DNA of 64,000 nt from Photobacterium atrarenae (GTDB lineage Bacteria > Pseudomonadota > Gammaproteobacteria > Enterobacterales > Vibrionaceae), in the NCBI RefSeq assembly GCF_024380015.1, contig NZ_CP101508.1, positions 186,001 to 250,000 on the forward strand, in the 5' to 3' direction. The position numbers were made by a program, and so were the translations under genes. This document shows positions 26,755 through 35,917 of this stretch, piece after piece. Every line of letters starts with the position of its first letter. Positions within the stretch are counted from its first letter, which is position 1. Under the pieces are notes generated by a model. The model was not told the DNA's origin. It was given only the letters and a program-made list of their open reading frames with translations, and made no database searches.

Positions 26755-27189
26755 CTCTTCTATCCGTTAAAATACTACAAATATAAAAACAATCAGGTCA
26801 CGTTACTCGTCGCTCTTTGGCGTCCGTTATAATCGTCTTGTTGCAGTGCCTGATCGGGATCACGTAGGATACACATCAATGTGATCTTTATCGACACCGA
26901 ATTGTGATAATAACTATTTTTAGTCACGGCTAATTGTTCATCTTGTGATGTTTGTCTATATCTTAAGGTTTAAGATGCACTGCAATAATGTTTGATTCAC
27001 CCTTGTTCACAGTGCATGAGATCACTTTAGACTATGCGCCCAGTTACACTTCGTCTCATTGTTGAGTCATTGCACGAAAAAAGTTTTTAACGGTCGCTGT
27101 GGTCAATACGTGTCGCGATGGCCAGACAGAATCACAACAGGCCACCGCACGGGGCGGTGGCCTGTATCGTTTCAGGTTGAAAACCCGGG
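26755..27189. other. aphA upstream regulatory region and ppc 3' flank
   Basis: No gene is seen in this 435-base AT-rich stretch. It should hold the aphA promoter and operators. Only weak candidates were found: AGTGCATGAGATCACT near 27014 resembles a degraded CRP site, and ATGCA motifs near 26975 and 27016 could be AphA half-sites. None is strong enough to list separately. Confidence 0.4.
27137..27165 (-). terminator. Candidate terminator hairpin of ppc
   Basis: A 12-bp perfect stem (ACAGGCCACCGC with GCGGTGGCCTGT) with a 5-base loop lies 25 bases past the ppc stop. The following leftward sequence is only moderately U-rich. Confidence 0.65.
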
Positions 27190-29820
27190 TTAGCCGGTGT
27201 TACGCATCCCGGTGGCAATCCCGGCGATGGTGATCATCAGCGCTTCTTCCAGGATAGGCGACGGGTTTTCCTGTTGGCGGGTCCGGTACAGCAGCTCGGC
27301 CTGTAGCATGTTCAGCGGCTCAACGTAGATGTTTCGCAGGCGGATGGACTCCGCACCCCACGGGTTCTGCTCCATCAGGTGGGCGCTGTTCTCAACGGTC
27401 AGCACGGCCTTGATGTCCTGCTGCAGTTGCGCGCGTAGTTGCTCGCCCAGCGGCCACAGGGATTGGTCGGTCAGGCGGCGATCATAATACTTGGCGATGT
27501 CGGTGTTGGTTTTGGTGTACACCATTTCCAGCATTCCCAGGCGAGTAGAGAAGAACGGCCACTCGCGGCACATCTCTTCCAACTGCTTGGCATGACCTTT
27601 ATCGATTGAGTACTGGATCGCCTCCCCGGCACCCAGCCAGGCTGGGAGCAGCAGGCGGTTCTGGCTCCAGGCGAAAATCCACGGGATGGCGCGCAGGCTT
27701 TCCACCCCACCTTGCGGGTTCCGTTTCGACGGGCGGGAGCCCAGCGGTAGCTTGCCCAGCTCCAGCTCTGGCGTTGCAGCTCTGAAGTACGGCACGAAAT
27801 CCGGATTGCCCCGGACGATGCCGCGGTAGGCATCGCAGGAGATCTCCGACAGCACATCCATCAGTTCACGCCAGTCCTGCTTGGGGGCCGGTGGCGGCAT
27901 CAGGTTGGCTTCGAGGATCGCGCTGGCATAGAGGTTCAGGCTGTTGACGGCCACTTCCGGCAGCCCCAGTTTGAAGCGGATCATTTCGCCTTGCTCGGTC
28001 ACCCGCAGGCCGCCTTTGAGGCTGCGTGGCGGTTGGGAGAGCAGGGCTGCATGGGCCGGCGCCCCACCGCGGCCAATCGAGCCGCCGCGGCCGTGGAACA
28101 GCGTCAGTTCGACCCCGGCTTCTTCACACACGTCGACCAGGGCTTCCATCGCACGGTACTGGGCCCAGCCAGCAGCCATGACTCCGGCATCTTTGGCCGA
28201 ATCGGAGTATCCGATCATGACCATCTGGTGATTCTGGATGAAGCCGCGGTACCAGTCGATATTCATCAGTTGGCTGATCACTGACTCGGCATTGTTGAGA
28301 TCATCCAGGGTTTCGAACAGCGGGCAGACATCCAGGCGGAACGGGCAGCCGGCTTCCTGCAGCAGCAGGTGGACCGCCAGCACATCCGAGGCGGTCCGGG
28401 CCATGGAAATGACATAGGCGCCCAGGGCATCGCGCGGTTGCTCGGCAATTGTACGGCAGGTGTCGATGACTTCCTGGACCTCCTCAGACGGTTGCCAGTC
28501 ACGCGGCAGCAGCGGGCGCTTGGAAGACAGCTCGCGGACCAGGAAGGCGACCTTGTCCTGTTCGCTCCACTGGTCGTAATCGCCCAGGCCCAGATAGCGG
28601 GTCAGCTCGGAAATGACATCGGAGTGGCGGGTGCTCTCCTGGCGGATATCGAGGCGGACCAGATGAATGCCGAAGCACTTGATCCGGCGTAGCACGTCCA
28701 GCAGCAGGCCGTCGGCAATGATCCCCATTCCGCACTCGTGCAGCGACTGGTAACAGGCGTAGAGTGGTTCCCACAGCTCGTTTACATCCTGAATCGTGGT
28801 GACGTTCGGTACCGGCTGGCCCTTGATTTTGGCATCCAGGACATCGCGGGTGTCGGTCAGCTTGGTGCGTAGCCCCTTGAGGATCGCCCGGTACGGCTCG
28901 TGCTCGTTCCCGGCCAGCTCGCGAACCTGGTCGTTGCATTTGACCATCGACAGCTCGCTGACCAGCTCCTGGATATCGCCAAGGTAGAGGTCGGCGGCTT
29001 TCCAGCGTGACAGCAGCAGCACTTCGCGGGTGACGTCGGCGGTCACGAACGGGTTGCCGTCACGGTCGCCCCCCATCCAGGAGGAGAACTTGACCGGCGC
29101 GGCATCAATCGGCAGCCCCTCGCCGAGGTGGTGGGTCAGCTTTTCGTCAAACTGGCGCAGAAACTCCGGCACCGCCTGCCACAGTGAGTTTTCGACCACG
29201 GCAAAGCCCCACTTGGCTTCATCGAGCGGGGTCGGGCGCTGCTGGCGGATCACGTCGGAGTGCCATGCCTGGGCAATGAGTTGCTCCAGGCGTTGCTCAA
29301 CCCGCTTGCGCTCGCTGTGCGACAGCTCGCTCAGTTCCAGCTTGGACAGGCATTTGTTGATCTGGATGAGTTTGTGGATCATGGTGCGACGGGCAATTTC
29401 CGTCGGATGGGCGGTCAGCACCAGTTCAATATTCAGATCGCGTACTGCCTCGGCGGAGTCCAGCTTGTTGATCTGCTGCTGGTTAAGCCTGGCAAATAAA
29501 TCGTCAATGGCATCGGGGTTGCAGATATGGGCTTCGCAATGACGAGAGACCGTATGATATTGCTCGGCGATATTGGTCAGGTTGAGGAACTGGCTGAAGG
29601 CACGGGCAACCGGCAGCAGTTGATCGTCGGGCAGGTTTTGCAGCTCATCGATCAGCTTGTCGCGATCAGCCTGATTGCCGCTGTGGGCCGACTTCGAGAG
29701 CTTACGTATTGTCTCGACCTTATCCAGGAGCGGCTCGCCGTGGGCATCTTTAATGGTATTGCCCAGCAGGTGGCCGAGCATACTGACGTTACTTCTTAAA
29801 GCGCTGTACAGTTCGTTCAT
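27190..29820 (-). CDS. ppc: Phosphoenolpyruvate carboxylase
   Basis: This anaplerotic enzyme carboxylates PEP to oxaloacetate. The product has 876 residues (E. coli 883). Signatures are [14 protein letters not shown] with the catalytic His near residue 137, [14 protein letters not shown] near 575-590 and the C-terminal effector-site end RNTG. The frame is open to 29853, but the start at 29820 gives [20 protein letters not shown], as in E. coli. Oxaloacetate made here feeds aspartate, and so the neighbouring methionine and arginine pathways. Confidence 0.97.
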   Translation of the reverse strand: MNELYSALRSNVSMLGHLLGNTIKDAHGEPLLDKVETIRKLSKSAHSGNQADRDKLIDELQNLPDDQLLPVARAFSQFLNLTNIAEQYHTVSRHCEAHICNPDAIDDLFARLNQQQINKLDSAEAVRDLNIELVLTAHPTEIARRTMIHKLIQINKCLSKLELSELSHSERKRVEQRLEQLIAQAWHSDVIRQQRPTPLDEAKWGFAVVENSLWQAVPEFLRQFDEKLTHHLGEGLPIDAAPVKFSSWMGGDRDGNPFVTADVTREVLLLSRWKAADLYLGDIQELVSELSMVKCNDQVRELAGNEHEPYRAILKGLRTKLTDTRDVLDAKIKGQPVPNVTTIQDVNELWEPLYACYQSLHECGMGIIADGLLLDVLRRIKCFGIHLVRLDIRQESTRHSDVISELTRYLGLGDYDQWSEQDKVAFLVRELSSKRPLLPRDWQPSEEVQEVIDTCRTIAEQPRDALGAYVISMARTASDVLAVHLLLQEAGCPFRLDVCPLFETLDDLNNAESVISQLMNIDWYRGFIQNHQMVMIGYSDSAKDAGVMAAGWAQYRAMEALVDVCEEAGVELTLFHGRGGSIGRGGAPAHAALLSQPPRSLKGGLRVTEQGEMIRFKLGLPEVAVNSLNLYASAILEANLMPPPAPKQDWRELMDVLSEISCDAYRGIVRGNPDFVPYFRAATPELELGKLPLGSRPSKRNPQGGVESLRAIPWIFAWSQNRLLLPAWLGAGEAIQYSIDKGHAKQLEEMCREWPFFSTRLGMLEMVYTKTNTDIAKYYDRRLTDQSLWPLGEQLRAQLQQDIKAVLTVENSAHLMEQNPWGAESIRLRNIYVEPLNMLQAELLYRTRQQENPSPILEEALMITIAGIATGMRNTG

Positions 29821-30093
29821 AGCGTATCCATCTCGTAATTTTGTTACATCCAATTGACTTGTCTTTAGCTGACAATCTATCTGTGATCCCGGCCAAAGGT
29901 CAACTTTGATCCTTTTTTAGGCTAACTCAGATGCCATGAGTTTGATATTTATCATGATCAGCCAAGCATACTGTAAAAAACTTTCATAAATACTCCATCA
30001 CACTGATGCGAGAGGGGAAGCACCTGCCTCTTCAGGTTATAGCAGCCAATCTGACCGCCGGGCATGAAATTGCCACTTTTTTTGATGCTGTGG

Positions 30094-30122
30094 TTGACAG
30101 GCGATGGCGGAATCGGTAAACA
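30094..30122 (+). promoter_or_regulatory. Candidate argC promoter
   Basis: A perfect TTGACA (30094-30099) is followed after 17 bases by TAAACA (30117-30122), a weak -10. Initiation would fall near 30130, just before the ARG box, and leave a leader of about 240 bases. Confidence 0.5.
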
Positions 30123-30137
30123 TACAAATGCAGAGTT

Positions 30138-30155
30138 TATGAATAAAAATTTAAA
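30138..30155 (+). promoter_or_regulatory. ARG box (ArgR operator) of argCBGH
   Basis: TATGAATAAAAATTTAAA matches the E. coli ARG box consensus WNTGAATWWWWATTCANW at all but one position. A second, degenerate half-site (AATGAAT) begins at 30160, about the distance seen between paired ARG boxes. Repression by ArgR with arginine is expected. Confidence 0.82.
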
Positions 30156-30233
30156 CCAGAATGAATGGTTCACAGCAATGATAAAAATGCGCCGTGAGCC
30201 GTAAAGCGACAATGATTGTAGGAAGTTGTTAAC

Positions 30234-30281
30234 ATGAACCAGGCGAGCATTCACAATTCACTTTCCCTCCGACGACGCTAA
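30234..30281 (+). CDS. Putative arginine-rich leader peptide of the arg operon
   Basis: A 15-codon frame, [15 protein letters not shown], ends in three consecutive arginine codons (CGA CGA CGC) followed by TAA. It has a good ribosome-binding site, AGGAAG at 30220-30225, eight bases before the ATG. It lies downstream of the ARG box and about 90 bases before argC. The layout (leader peptide with a run of the end-product amino acid, then alternative hairpins) is that of the his, leu and trp attenuators. CGA is a slowly decoded codon in many enterics, which would favour stalling when charged tRNA-Arg is scarce. I know of no described example at this operon, but could not search. Confidence 0.6.
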   Translation: MNQASIHNSLSLRRR

Positions 30282-30328
30282 GTCTCATCGCCTGGTGCGC
30301 TTGCACCCCGTCACGGCTGTTTCACAGC
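30238..30328 (+). promoter_or_regulatory. Alternative hairpins in the argC leader (candidate attenuator)
   Basis: ACCAGGCGA (30238-30246, inside the leader-peptide codons) pairs perfectly with TCGCCTGGT (30288-30296, just after its stop). The overlapping GGTGC-GCTT-GCACC (30294-30307) cannot form at the same time, as GGT is shared. A third hairpin, GCTGT-TTC-ACAGC (30316-30328), follows. No U tract follows, so control may be Rho-dependent or translational rather than by intrinsic termination. Confidence 0.5.
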
Positions 30329-30370
30329 ACAGTATTAAAATCCCTGAAAGTCAAAACTACGGAATCAGTT

Positions 30371-31384
30371 ATGTTGAACACCTTTATTATCGGTGCCAGC
30401 GGCTATACCGGCGCAGAGCTGGCTAGCATGGTGAGTCGCCACCCTCAGCTGCATCTGGCCGGACTGTATGTCTCCGCCGGCAGCCTGGATGCCCACAAGC
30501 CAGTCAGTCAGTTGCACGGCCAGTTGAAGGGGATTGTGGACTTGCCACTCCAGCCTTTGACCGACCCGCAAGCCGTGGCGACCGAAGCTGACATTGTTCT
30601 GTTGGCCACGGCCCATGAAGTGAGCCACGACCTGGCTCCGGTGTTTCTGGCTGCAGGTTGTCAGGTCTTTGATTTATCGGGTGCCTTTCGGGTGGAAGGG
30701 GATGCGTTTTACACCCGCTACTACGGCTTTGAACATCAGCATCCGAACTGGCTGGAACAGGCCGTTTACGGCTTAGCGGAGTGGAATCACCAGGCGATTG
30801 CCCAGGCGCAGCTGGTGGCGGTTCCGGGATGCTACCCGACGGCGGCGCAGCTGGCGCTCAAGCCGCTGCTGGAGCGTGAGCTGCTCGATACCACCCAGTG
30901 GCCGGTGATCAATGCGGTCAGCGGCGTCTCCGGTGCCGGGCGTAAGGCCAGTATGGTCAACAGCTTTTGTGAAGTGAGCCTGCAGGCCTATGGGGTGTTC
31001 GCTCACCGCCACCAGCCGGAAATCGCTACCCATCTGGACTGCGATGTGATTTTTACCCCGCACCTGGGCAACTTCAAGCGCGGGATCCTGGCCACCATTA
31101 CCGCCAGGCTGGCAGAGGGGGTTGAGTCCGGAGAGGTGAGTGCGGCGATGACCAAGGCCTACCAGAGCCAGGGAATTCCCAATGCAGTCCGCCTGCTCGG
31201 CGAGCAGCCGGCCCGGCTCCAGGATGTGGTCAATACCTGCTTCTGTGATATTGGCTGGCAGGTACAGGATGGGCACATTATTTTAACATCTGCGATTGAC
31301 AATTTATTGAAAGGTGCATCGTCGCAGGCGGTGCAGTGCATAAACATTCGGAATGGCTTTGCGCCGTTAACCGCCCTGGTTTAA
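30371..31384 (+). CDS. argC: N-acetyl-gamma-glutamyl-phosphate reductase
   Basis: The third enzyme of arginine synthesis, which reduces N-acetylglutamyl phosphate to the semialdehyde with NADPH. It has 337 residues (E. coli 334). The nucleotide-binding [16 protein letters not shown] is at the N terminus, the active-site Cys is in [13 protein letters not shown] near residue 155, and the second motif is the HxPE-like [11 protein letters not shown]. It is the first structural gene of argCBGH(A). Confidence 0.96.
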   Translation: MLNTFIIGASGYTGAELASMVSRHPQLHLAGLYVSAGSLDAHKPVSQLHGQLKGIVDLPLQPLTDPQAVATEADIVLLATAHEVSHDLAPVFLAAGCQVFDLSGAFRVEGDAFYTRYYGFEHQHPNWLEQAVYGLAEWNHQAIAQAQLVAVPGCYPTAAQLALKPLLERELLDTTQWPVINAVSGVSGAGRKASMVNSFCEVSLQAYGVFAHRHQPEIATHLDCDVIFTPHLGNFKRGILATITARLAEGVESGEVSAAMTKAYQSQGIPNAVRLLGEQPARLQDVVNTCFCDIGWQVQDGHIILTSAIDNLLKGASSQAVQCINIRNGFAPLTALV

Positions 31385-31417
31385 GGGCGGACAGGTATTG
31401 GTTGAGGAGAGAGCACC

Positions 31418-32197
31418 ATGAATCGGGTTCCGTTGGTGATTAAGTTGGGGGGTGCGGCACTGTCGTGTACTGAGACCCTGGAGAAGCTGTTCAATGCAAT
31501 TAGCCAGTACCGTGAGCAGGCTCAGCGTCCGCTGCTGCTGGTGCATGGCGGCGGCTACCTGGTCGATGAGCTGATGAACAAAATGCAGCTTGAGACCGTG
31601 AAGAAAGATGGCCTGCGGGTGACGCCGAAAGATCAGATCCCGGTCATTGCCGGTGCGCTGGCGGGCACGGCTAACAAGCTGTTGCAGGGCCAGGCGATCA
31701 AAGCCGGTGTGGCGGCTGTGGGCCTGAGCCTGGCGGATGGCGGCCTGTGCCAGGTCAGTGAGCTGGATCCGGAACTGGGCGCGGTGGGCAAAGCAGCGCC
31801 GGGCAACAGCACGCTGGTGAAGCAAATTATGGCTGCGGGTTATGTGCCGATCATCAGCTCGATTGGCCTCGACAATGATGGCGAGCTGATGAATGTCAAT
31901 GCCGATCAGGCCGCGGTGGCGGTGGCGGCGGCGCTGGAAGCCGAGCTGGTGCTGCTGTCGGATGTCAGCGGCGTGCTGGACGGTAAGGGACGGCTGATCC
32001 CGGCGCTGAATGAGCCCGAGGCGGAAGCCCTGATTGCTCAGGCTGTGATCACCGACGGCATGGTGGTCAAGGTCCGGGCGGCCTTTGAAGCGGCGAAAGC
32101 GCTGGGCCGGCCGATTGAAGTCGCCACCTGGCGCTACCCCGACAAACTGACCGAGCTGTTTGAAGGGCAGAGTATCGGGACTAAATTTTCAGTGTAA
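31418..32197 (+). CDS. argB: Acetylglutamate kinase
   Basis: The second enzyme of arginine synthesis, which phosphorylates N-acetylglutamate. The 259 residues (E. coli 258) carry the amino-acid-kinase features [11 protein letters not shown] at the N terminus, [14 protein letters not shown], and the catalytic Lys/Asp region [22 protein letters not shown] precedes the start, and the gene follows argC after 33 bases. It lacks the N-terminal helix of hexameric arginine-inhibited kinases, so the main feedback point is likely elsewhere. Confidence 0.96.
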   Translation: MNRVPLVIKLGGAALSCTETLEKLFNAISQYREQAQRPLLLVHGGGYLVDELMNKMQLETVKKDGLRVTPKDQIPVIAGALAGTANKLLQGQAIKAGVAAVGLSLADGGLCQVSELDPELGAVGKAAPGNSTLVKQIMAAGYVPIISSIGLDNDGELMNVNADQAAVAVAAALEAELVLLSDVSGVLDGKGRLIPALNEPEAEALIAQAVITDGMVVKVRAAFEAAKALGRPIEVATWRYPDKLTELFEGQSIGTKFSV

Positions 32198-32282
32198 GCC
32201 GTAGGCTTCAAAACACATTTTATTTCAATGATTGAAGATGCCTGAGCGCGGTGACCGTCGAGCAGGCAAGCAGGAGAGCATG

Positions 32283-33497
32283 ATGAGTCAAGTAACAAAA
32301 GTCGTATTGGCCTATTCCGGCGGTCTGGACACCTCAGCCATTATCCCTTGGCTGAAAGAGAACTATGGCTGTGAAGTGGTGGCATTTGTCGCCGATGTCG
32401 GTCAGGGTGAAGCTGAGCTGGAAGGAATTGAAGCAAAAGCGTTGGCTTCCGGAGCTTCGGCCTGCTACATCGCCGATCTGAAAGATGAGATGGTGGCCGA
32501 TTATATTTATCCGAGCCTGAAAACCGGCGCGATTTATGAAGGCAAATACCTGCTGGGCACCTCGATGGCCCGGCCGATCATCGCCAAGGCCCAGGTTGAG
32601 TGTGCGCTGGAAATCGGTGCCGATGCCCTGTGCCACGGCTGTACCGGCAAAGGCAATGATCAGGTGCGTTTTGAAAGCGCGTATGCCGCGCTGGCGCCAC
32701 AACTGACTGTGATCGCCCCGTGGCGGGAGTGGGATCTGCGCAGCCGTGAAGCCCTGCTGGATTACCTGGCCGAGCGGAACATTCCGTGTACCGCATCGCT
32801 GGAAAAAATCTACTCCCGTGATGCTAACGCCTGGCATATTTCGACCGAAGGCGGGGTACTGGAAGATACCTGGAACCAGCCGAATGAGCTGTGCTGGGTC
32901 TGGACTAAAGACCCTGAAGATGCGCCGAACACACCGGAAACCGTCTCTATCCTGATTGATAAAGGTGAAATCGTGGCCGTGGACGGCGAAGCCATGTCAC
33001 CGCTGCAGGCGCTGACCTATCTCAATGAGAAAGGGGCTGAGCACGGCGTCGGCCGGATTGATATCGTCGAGAACCGTCTGGTGGGGATGAAATCCCGCGG
33101 TTGCTACGAAACCCCGGGTGGCACCATCATGAATGAAGCCCTGCGCGCGGTCGAGCAGCTGGTGCTGGACAAAGAATCGTTTGAATTTCGTGAGTCGCTG
33201 GGCCTGAAAGCCTCGCACCTGATCTACGACGGCCGCTGGTTCACGCCGCTGTGTAAATCGCTGCTGGCTGCGGCAGACGCGTTGGCCCAGGATGTGACCG
33301 GTGAGGTTGTGGTGAAATTGTATAAAGGGCAGGCTACCGTGGTGCAGAAGCGCTCGCTCAACAGTCTGTACTCGGAAGAGTTTGCCACCTTCGGCGAAGA
33401 TGAGGTCTACGATCACAGTCATGCGGAAGGCTTTATCCGCCTGTACTCGCTGGCCAGCCGGATCCGCGCGCTGAACGAACAGAAGAAAAACAAATAA
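32283..33497 (+). CDS. argG: Argininosuccinate synthase
   Basis: Condenses citrulline and aspartate with ATP hydrolysis. At 404 residues it belongs to the shorter ArgG type rather than the 447-residue E. coli type. The PP-loop [11 protein letters not shown] is at residues 8-18, with [11 protein letters not shown] near 115 and the citrulline/aspartate-binding [15 protein letters not shown]. The frame is open to 32232. ATG 32283 ([14 protein letters not shown]) is chosen because AGGAG sits at proper distance; ATG 32280 is possible. Confidence 0.95.
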   Translation: MSQVTKVVLAYSGGLDTSAIIPWLKENYGCEVVAFVADVGQGEAELEGIEAKALASGASACYIADLKDEMVADYIYPSLKTGAIYEGKYLLGTSMARPIIAKAQVECALEIGADALCHGCTGKGNDQVRFESAYAALAPQLTVIAPWREWDLRSREALLDYLAERNIPCTASLEKIYSRDANAWHISTEGGVLEDTWNQPNELCWVWTKDPEDAPNTPETVSILIDKGEIVAVDGEAMSPLQALTYLNEKGAEHGVGRIDIVENRLVGMKSRGCYETPGGTIMNEALRAVEQLVLDKESFEFRESLGLKASHLIYDGRWFTPLCKSLLAAADALAQDVTGEVVVKLYKGQATVVQKRSLNSLYSEEFATFGEDEVYDHSHAEGFIRLYSLASRIRALNEQKKNK

Positions 33498-33551
33498 CCC
33501 TACACAGCAAGCAATGAGACACGTCGAATAGCGAAACATAGGAGAAGTACC

Positions 33552-35429
33552 ATGGCATTATGGGGCGGACGTTTTAGTCAGGCAGCAGACACACGGTTTA
33601 AAGAGTTTAATGATTCCCTGCGCTTTGATTACCGCTTGGCGGAGCAAGATATCGTTGGCTCCATTGCCTGGTCGAAGGCGCTGCGCCAGGTCAATGTATT
33701 GACCGAAGACGAGCAGCAGCGGTTGGAGCTGGTTCTGAATGAGCTGAAGCTGGCGGTGATGGAAGATCCGGAGCAGATCCTCAATTCGGATGCGGAAGAT
33801 ATCCACAGCTGGGTCGAGCAGCAGCTGATCAGCAAGGTCGGGGATTTGGGCAAGAAGCTTCATACCGGCCGGTCGCGTAACGATCAGGTCGCAACTGATC
33901 TCAAACTCTGGTGCCGCCAGCAGGGTCAGCAATTGCTGATGATGCTGGACAAGCTGCAAAACCAGCTGGTGTCGGTGGCGCGGGAAAACCAGGGCACGGT
34001 GCTGCCGGGTTATACCCACCTGCAGCGGGCGCAGCCGGTGACGTTTGCCCACTGGTGCCTGGCCTATGTCGAGATGTTCGAGCGGGATCATTCGCGCCTG
34101 CAGGATGCGCTGAGCCGGCTGGATACCTGTCCGCTTGGCTCGGGCGCACTGGCCGGGACGGCGTATCCGATTGATCGGGAAGCGCTGGCCCACAGCCTGG
34201 GCTTTCACCGGGCGACACGCAACAGCTTGGACTCGGTCTCCGACCGTGACCATGTGATGGAGCTGTTGTCGACGGCGTCGATCTCGATGCTGCACCTCTC
34301 AAGGATGGCCGAAGATCTGATCTTTTATAACTCCGGCGAGTCGAACTTTATCGAGCTGGCTGATACGGTGACTTCGGGCTCCTCCCTGATGCCGCAGAAG
34401 AAAAACCCCGATGCCCTCGAGCTGATCCGGGGTAAATGCGGCCGGGTTTACGGTGCGATGACCGGAATGATGATGACGGTCAAAGCGCTGCCGCTGGCCT
34501 ATAACAAAGATATGCAGGAAGACAAGGAAGGCTTGTTTGATGCGCTGGACAGCTGGCACGACTGTATGGAAATGGCAGCGCTCTGTTTTGACGGCATCAA
34601 GGTGAACAAGGCACGGACGCTGGAAGCTGCGATGCAGGGCTACTCTAACGCGACTGAGCTGGCTGATTATCTGGTCGCCAAGGGCATTCCGTTCCGCGAA
34701 GCGCACCACATCGTCGGGGTCGCTGTGGTGGCTGCGATTGCCAAAGGTTGCGCACTGGAAGAAATGTCGCTGGCTGAGATGAAGTCATTCTCGGAGGTGA
34801 TTGATGACGATGTTTATCCGATCCTGACCATAGATTCGTGTCTGGAGAAGCGCTGCGCTCTGGGTGGGGTGGCGCCGAACCAGGTGGACTATGCGATTTC
34901 CCAGGCTGAAAAACGGCTTGAGAAACGTTACACCCCGGGGGGCAAAGTCCGCGGTGCCCGCCTGACCGATCTCGACGCCATTGAAGGTATGGTGGCCTAC
35001 TGGGCGGGGTTAGGGGAAAATCTGCCAAGGATGCGCAATGAACTGGTGCGGGATATCGGCTCGTTTGCGGTGGCTGAGCATCACGGCACGGTGACCGGAT
35101 GTGCGTCGCTCTATGTCTACGACTCCGGGCTGGCGGAAATTCGCTCGCTGGGTGTCGAAGCCGGTTGGCAGCATCAGGGGCAGGGCAAAGCCATTGTTGA
35201 TTTCCTGATTGAAAAGGCCGATCAGATGGCAATCAAGAAAGTGTTTGTACTGACCCGGGTCCCTGAGTTTTTCATGAAACAGGGCTTTGTCCCGACCTCG
35301 AAATCGTTGTTGCCGGAGAAAGTGATGAAAGACTGCGATCGTTGTCCGCGCCAGCATGCCTGTGATGAGGTGGCGCTGGAAGTGCGGCTCGATAAAGAGC
35401 AGGCGATCCCGAGTGTCAGTGTTGCCTGA
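33552..35429 (+). CDS. argH: Fused argininosuccinate lyase / N-acetylglutamate synthase domain, ArgH(A)
   Basis: A 625-residue fusion. Residues 1 to about 460 are argininosuccinate lyase (start [23 protein letters not shown], and the fumarase-superfamily signature [15 protein letters not shown] near 283). The remainder is a GNAT acetyltransferase ([15 protein letters not shown]..., acetyl-CoA-binding [21 protein letters not shown]), which in marine Vibrio and Moritella supplies the ArgA activity that opens the pathway. One gene thus makes the first and last enzymes of arginine synthesis. The C-terminal tail has a cysteine cluster ([12 protein letters not shown]). AGGAGA precedes the start. 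Confidence 0.95.
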   Translation: MALWGGRFSQAADTRFKEFNDSLRFDYRLAEQDIVGSIAWSKALRQVNVLTEDEQQRLELVLNELKLAVMEDPEQILNSDAEDIHSWVEQQLISKVGDLGKKLHTGRSRNDQVATDLKLWCRQQGQQLLMMLDKLQNQLVSVARENQGTVLPGYTHLQRAQPVTFAHWCLAYVEMFERDHSRLQDALSRLDTCPLGSGALAGTAYPIDREALAHSLGFHRATRNSLDSVSDRDHVMELLSTASISMLHLSRMAEDLIFYNSGESNFIELADTVTSGSSLMPQKKNPDALELIRGKCGRVYGAMTGMMMTVKALPLAYNKDMQEDKEGLFDALDSWHDCMEMAALCFDGIKVNKARTLEAAMQGYSNATELADYLVAKGIPFREAHHIVGVAVVAAIAKGCALEEMSLAEMKSFSEVIDDDVYPILTIDSCLEKRCALGGVAPNQVDYAISQAEKRLEKRYTPGGKVRGARLTDLDAIEGMVAYWAGLGENLPRMRNELVRDIGSFAVAEHHGTVTGCASLYVYDSGLAEIRSLGVEAGWQHQGQGKAIVDFLIEKADQMAIKKVFVLTRVPEFFMKQGFVPTSKSLLPEKVMKDCDRCPRQHACDEVALEVRLDKEQAIPSVSVA

Positions 35430-35473
35430 ATCAATAGTGCTTAAATCAATACTGCCTCAATCAATGTGATGTT
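35429..35473 (+). repeat. Three imperfect 15-bp tandem repeats after argH(A)
   Basis: AATCAAT recurs at 35429, 35444 and 35459, exactly 15 bases apart, with related bases between. The first copy overlaps the last base of the argH(A) stop codon. Confidence 0.6.
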
Positions 35474-35502
35474 GAATTTTTGAGTCCTAGTTCTAGTCCG
35501 AC

Positions 35503-35540
35503 CCGGCCCGATCCCTCTGGTATCGCGGCCGGCTTTTTTT
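35503..35540 (+). terminator. Terminator of the arg operon
   Basis: CCGGCC-CGAT pairs with ATCG-GGCCGG (one bulged C) across a 9-base loop and ends in seven Ts. Confidence 0.82.
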
Positions 35541-35559
35541 GTTGGCGCAGTTGGTGGTG

Positions 35560-35811
35560 TCAGGCTTGGCGAGAGCGGGGGCTGAGCCTGCGCGCCAGGG
35601 CAGCCACACCATGGGCGAACAGCAGCAGGCTGAAGGCGCTGGCTGTAAATAACAGGGTGATGGATTCCACCTTGGTCGGGGTTGGCAGGTAGTAATAGAG
35701 CCAGGCGCTCCAGCTCAGGGAGCTGAGCAGGATCAGTTGCAGAATGCAGCGGCGACAGCGGCCGAGCTTGCGGCGAAAGGCTTGAGTCTGGTGGCAGTGA
35801 GGGCAGCCCAT
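35560..35811 (-). CDS. DUF3624 family small membrane protein
   Basis: An 83-residue protein of unknown function. The N terminus carries two CxxC pairs (GCPHCHQTQ and GRCRRC), suggesting zinc binding. Two membrane helices follow (about residues 24-43 and 50-72), then a basic tail (ARRLSPRSRQA). This is the DUF3624 layout known from Vibrio. ATG at 35811 is preferred over 35817 and longer frames because GGAG lies seven bases before it. Confidence 0.75.
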   Translation of the reverse strand: MGCPHCHQTQAFRRKLGRCRRCILQLILLSSLSWSAWLYYYLPTPTKVESITLLFTASAFSLLLFAHGVAALARRLSPRSRQA

Positions 35812-35852
35812 GTCCATGCTCCGAAACGTCTGATGGACTGAAATTGTACTGG

Positions 35853-35875
35853 AAAAAAGCCCTCCGGAGGAGGGC
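35853..35875 (-). terminator. Terminator downstream of the disulfide reductase gene
   Basis: GCCCTCC/GGAGGGC with a GGA loop and an A run on the left gives a U tract in leftward RNA. It lies 43 bases past the stop of the reductase gene and overlaps the extreme upstream flank of the DUF3624 gene. Confidence 0.82.
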
Positions 35876-35917
35876 AAATCATCGTGTAAAGCCGTGCGCA
35901 GGAGAGTGAGGAAGCGG

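Larger units (their letters stand above)
29821..30370. other. ppc-argC divergent regulatory region lacking argE
   Basis: In V. cholerae and other Vibrio, as I recall, argE lies beside argC at this place. Here 550 bases hold no such gene and no recognisable remnant. The region contains the ppc promoter, a candidate argC promoter, an ARG box, a short leader-peptide frame and hairpins, listed separately. Confidence 0.6.

Noticed and set aside
30103..30122. GATGGCGGAATCGGTAAACA resembles the D-arm of tRNA-Leu (18 of 20 bases)
   Set aside because: No acceptor, anticodon or T arm follows, the stretch overlaps the candidate argC promoter, and one 20-base match to some tRNA is expected by chance in a window this size.
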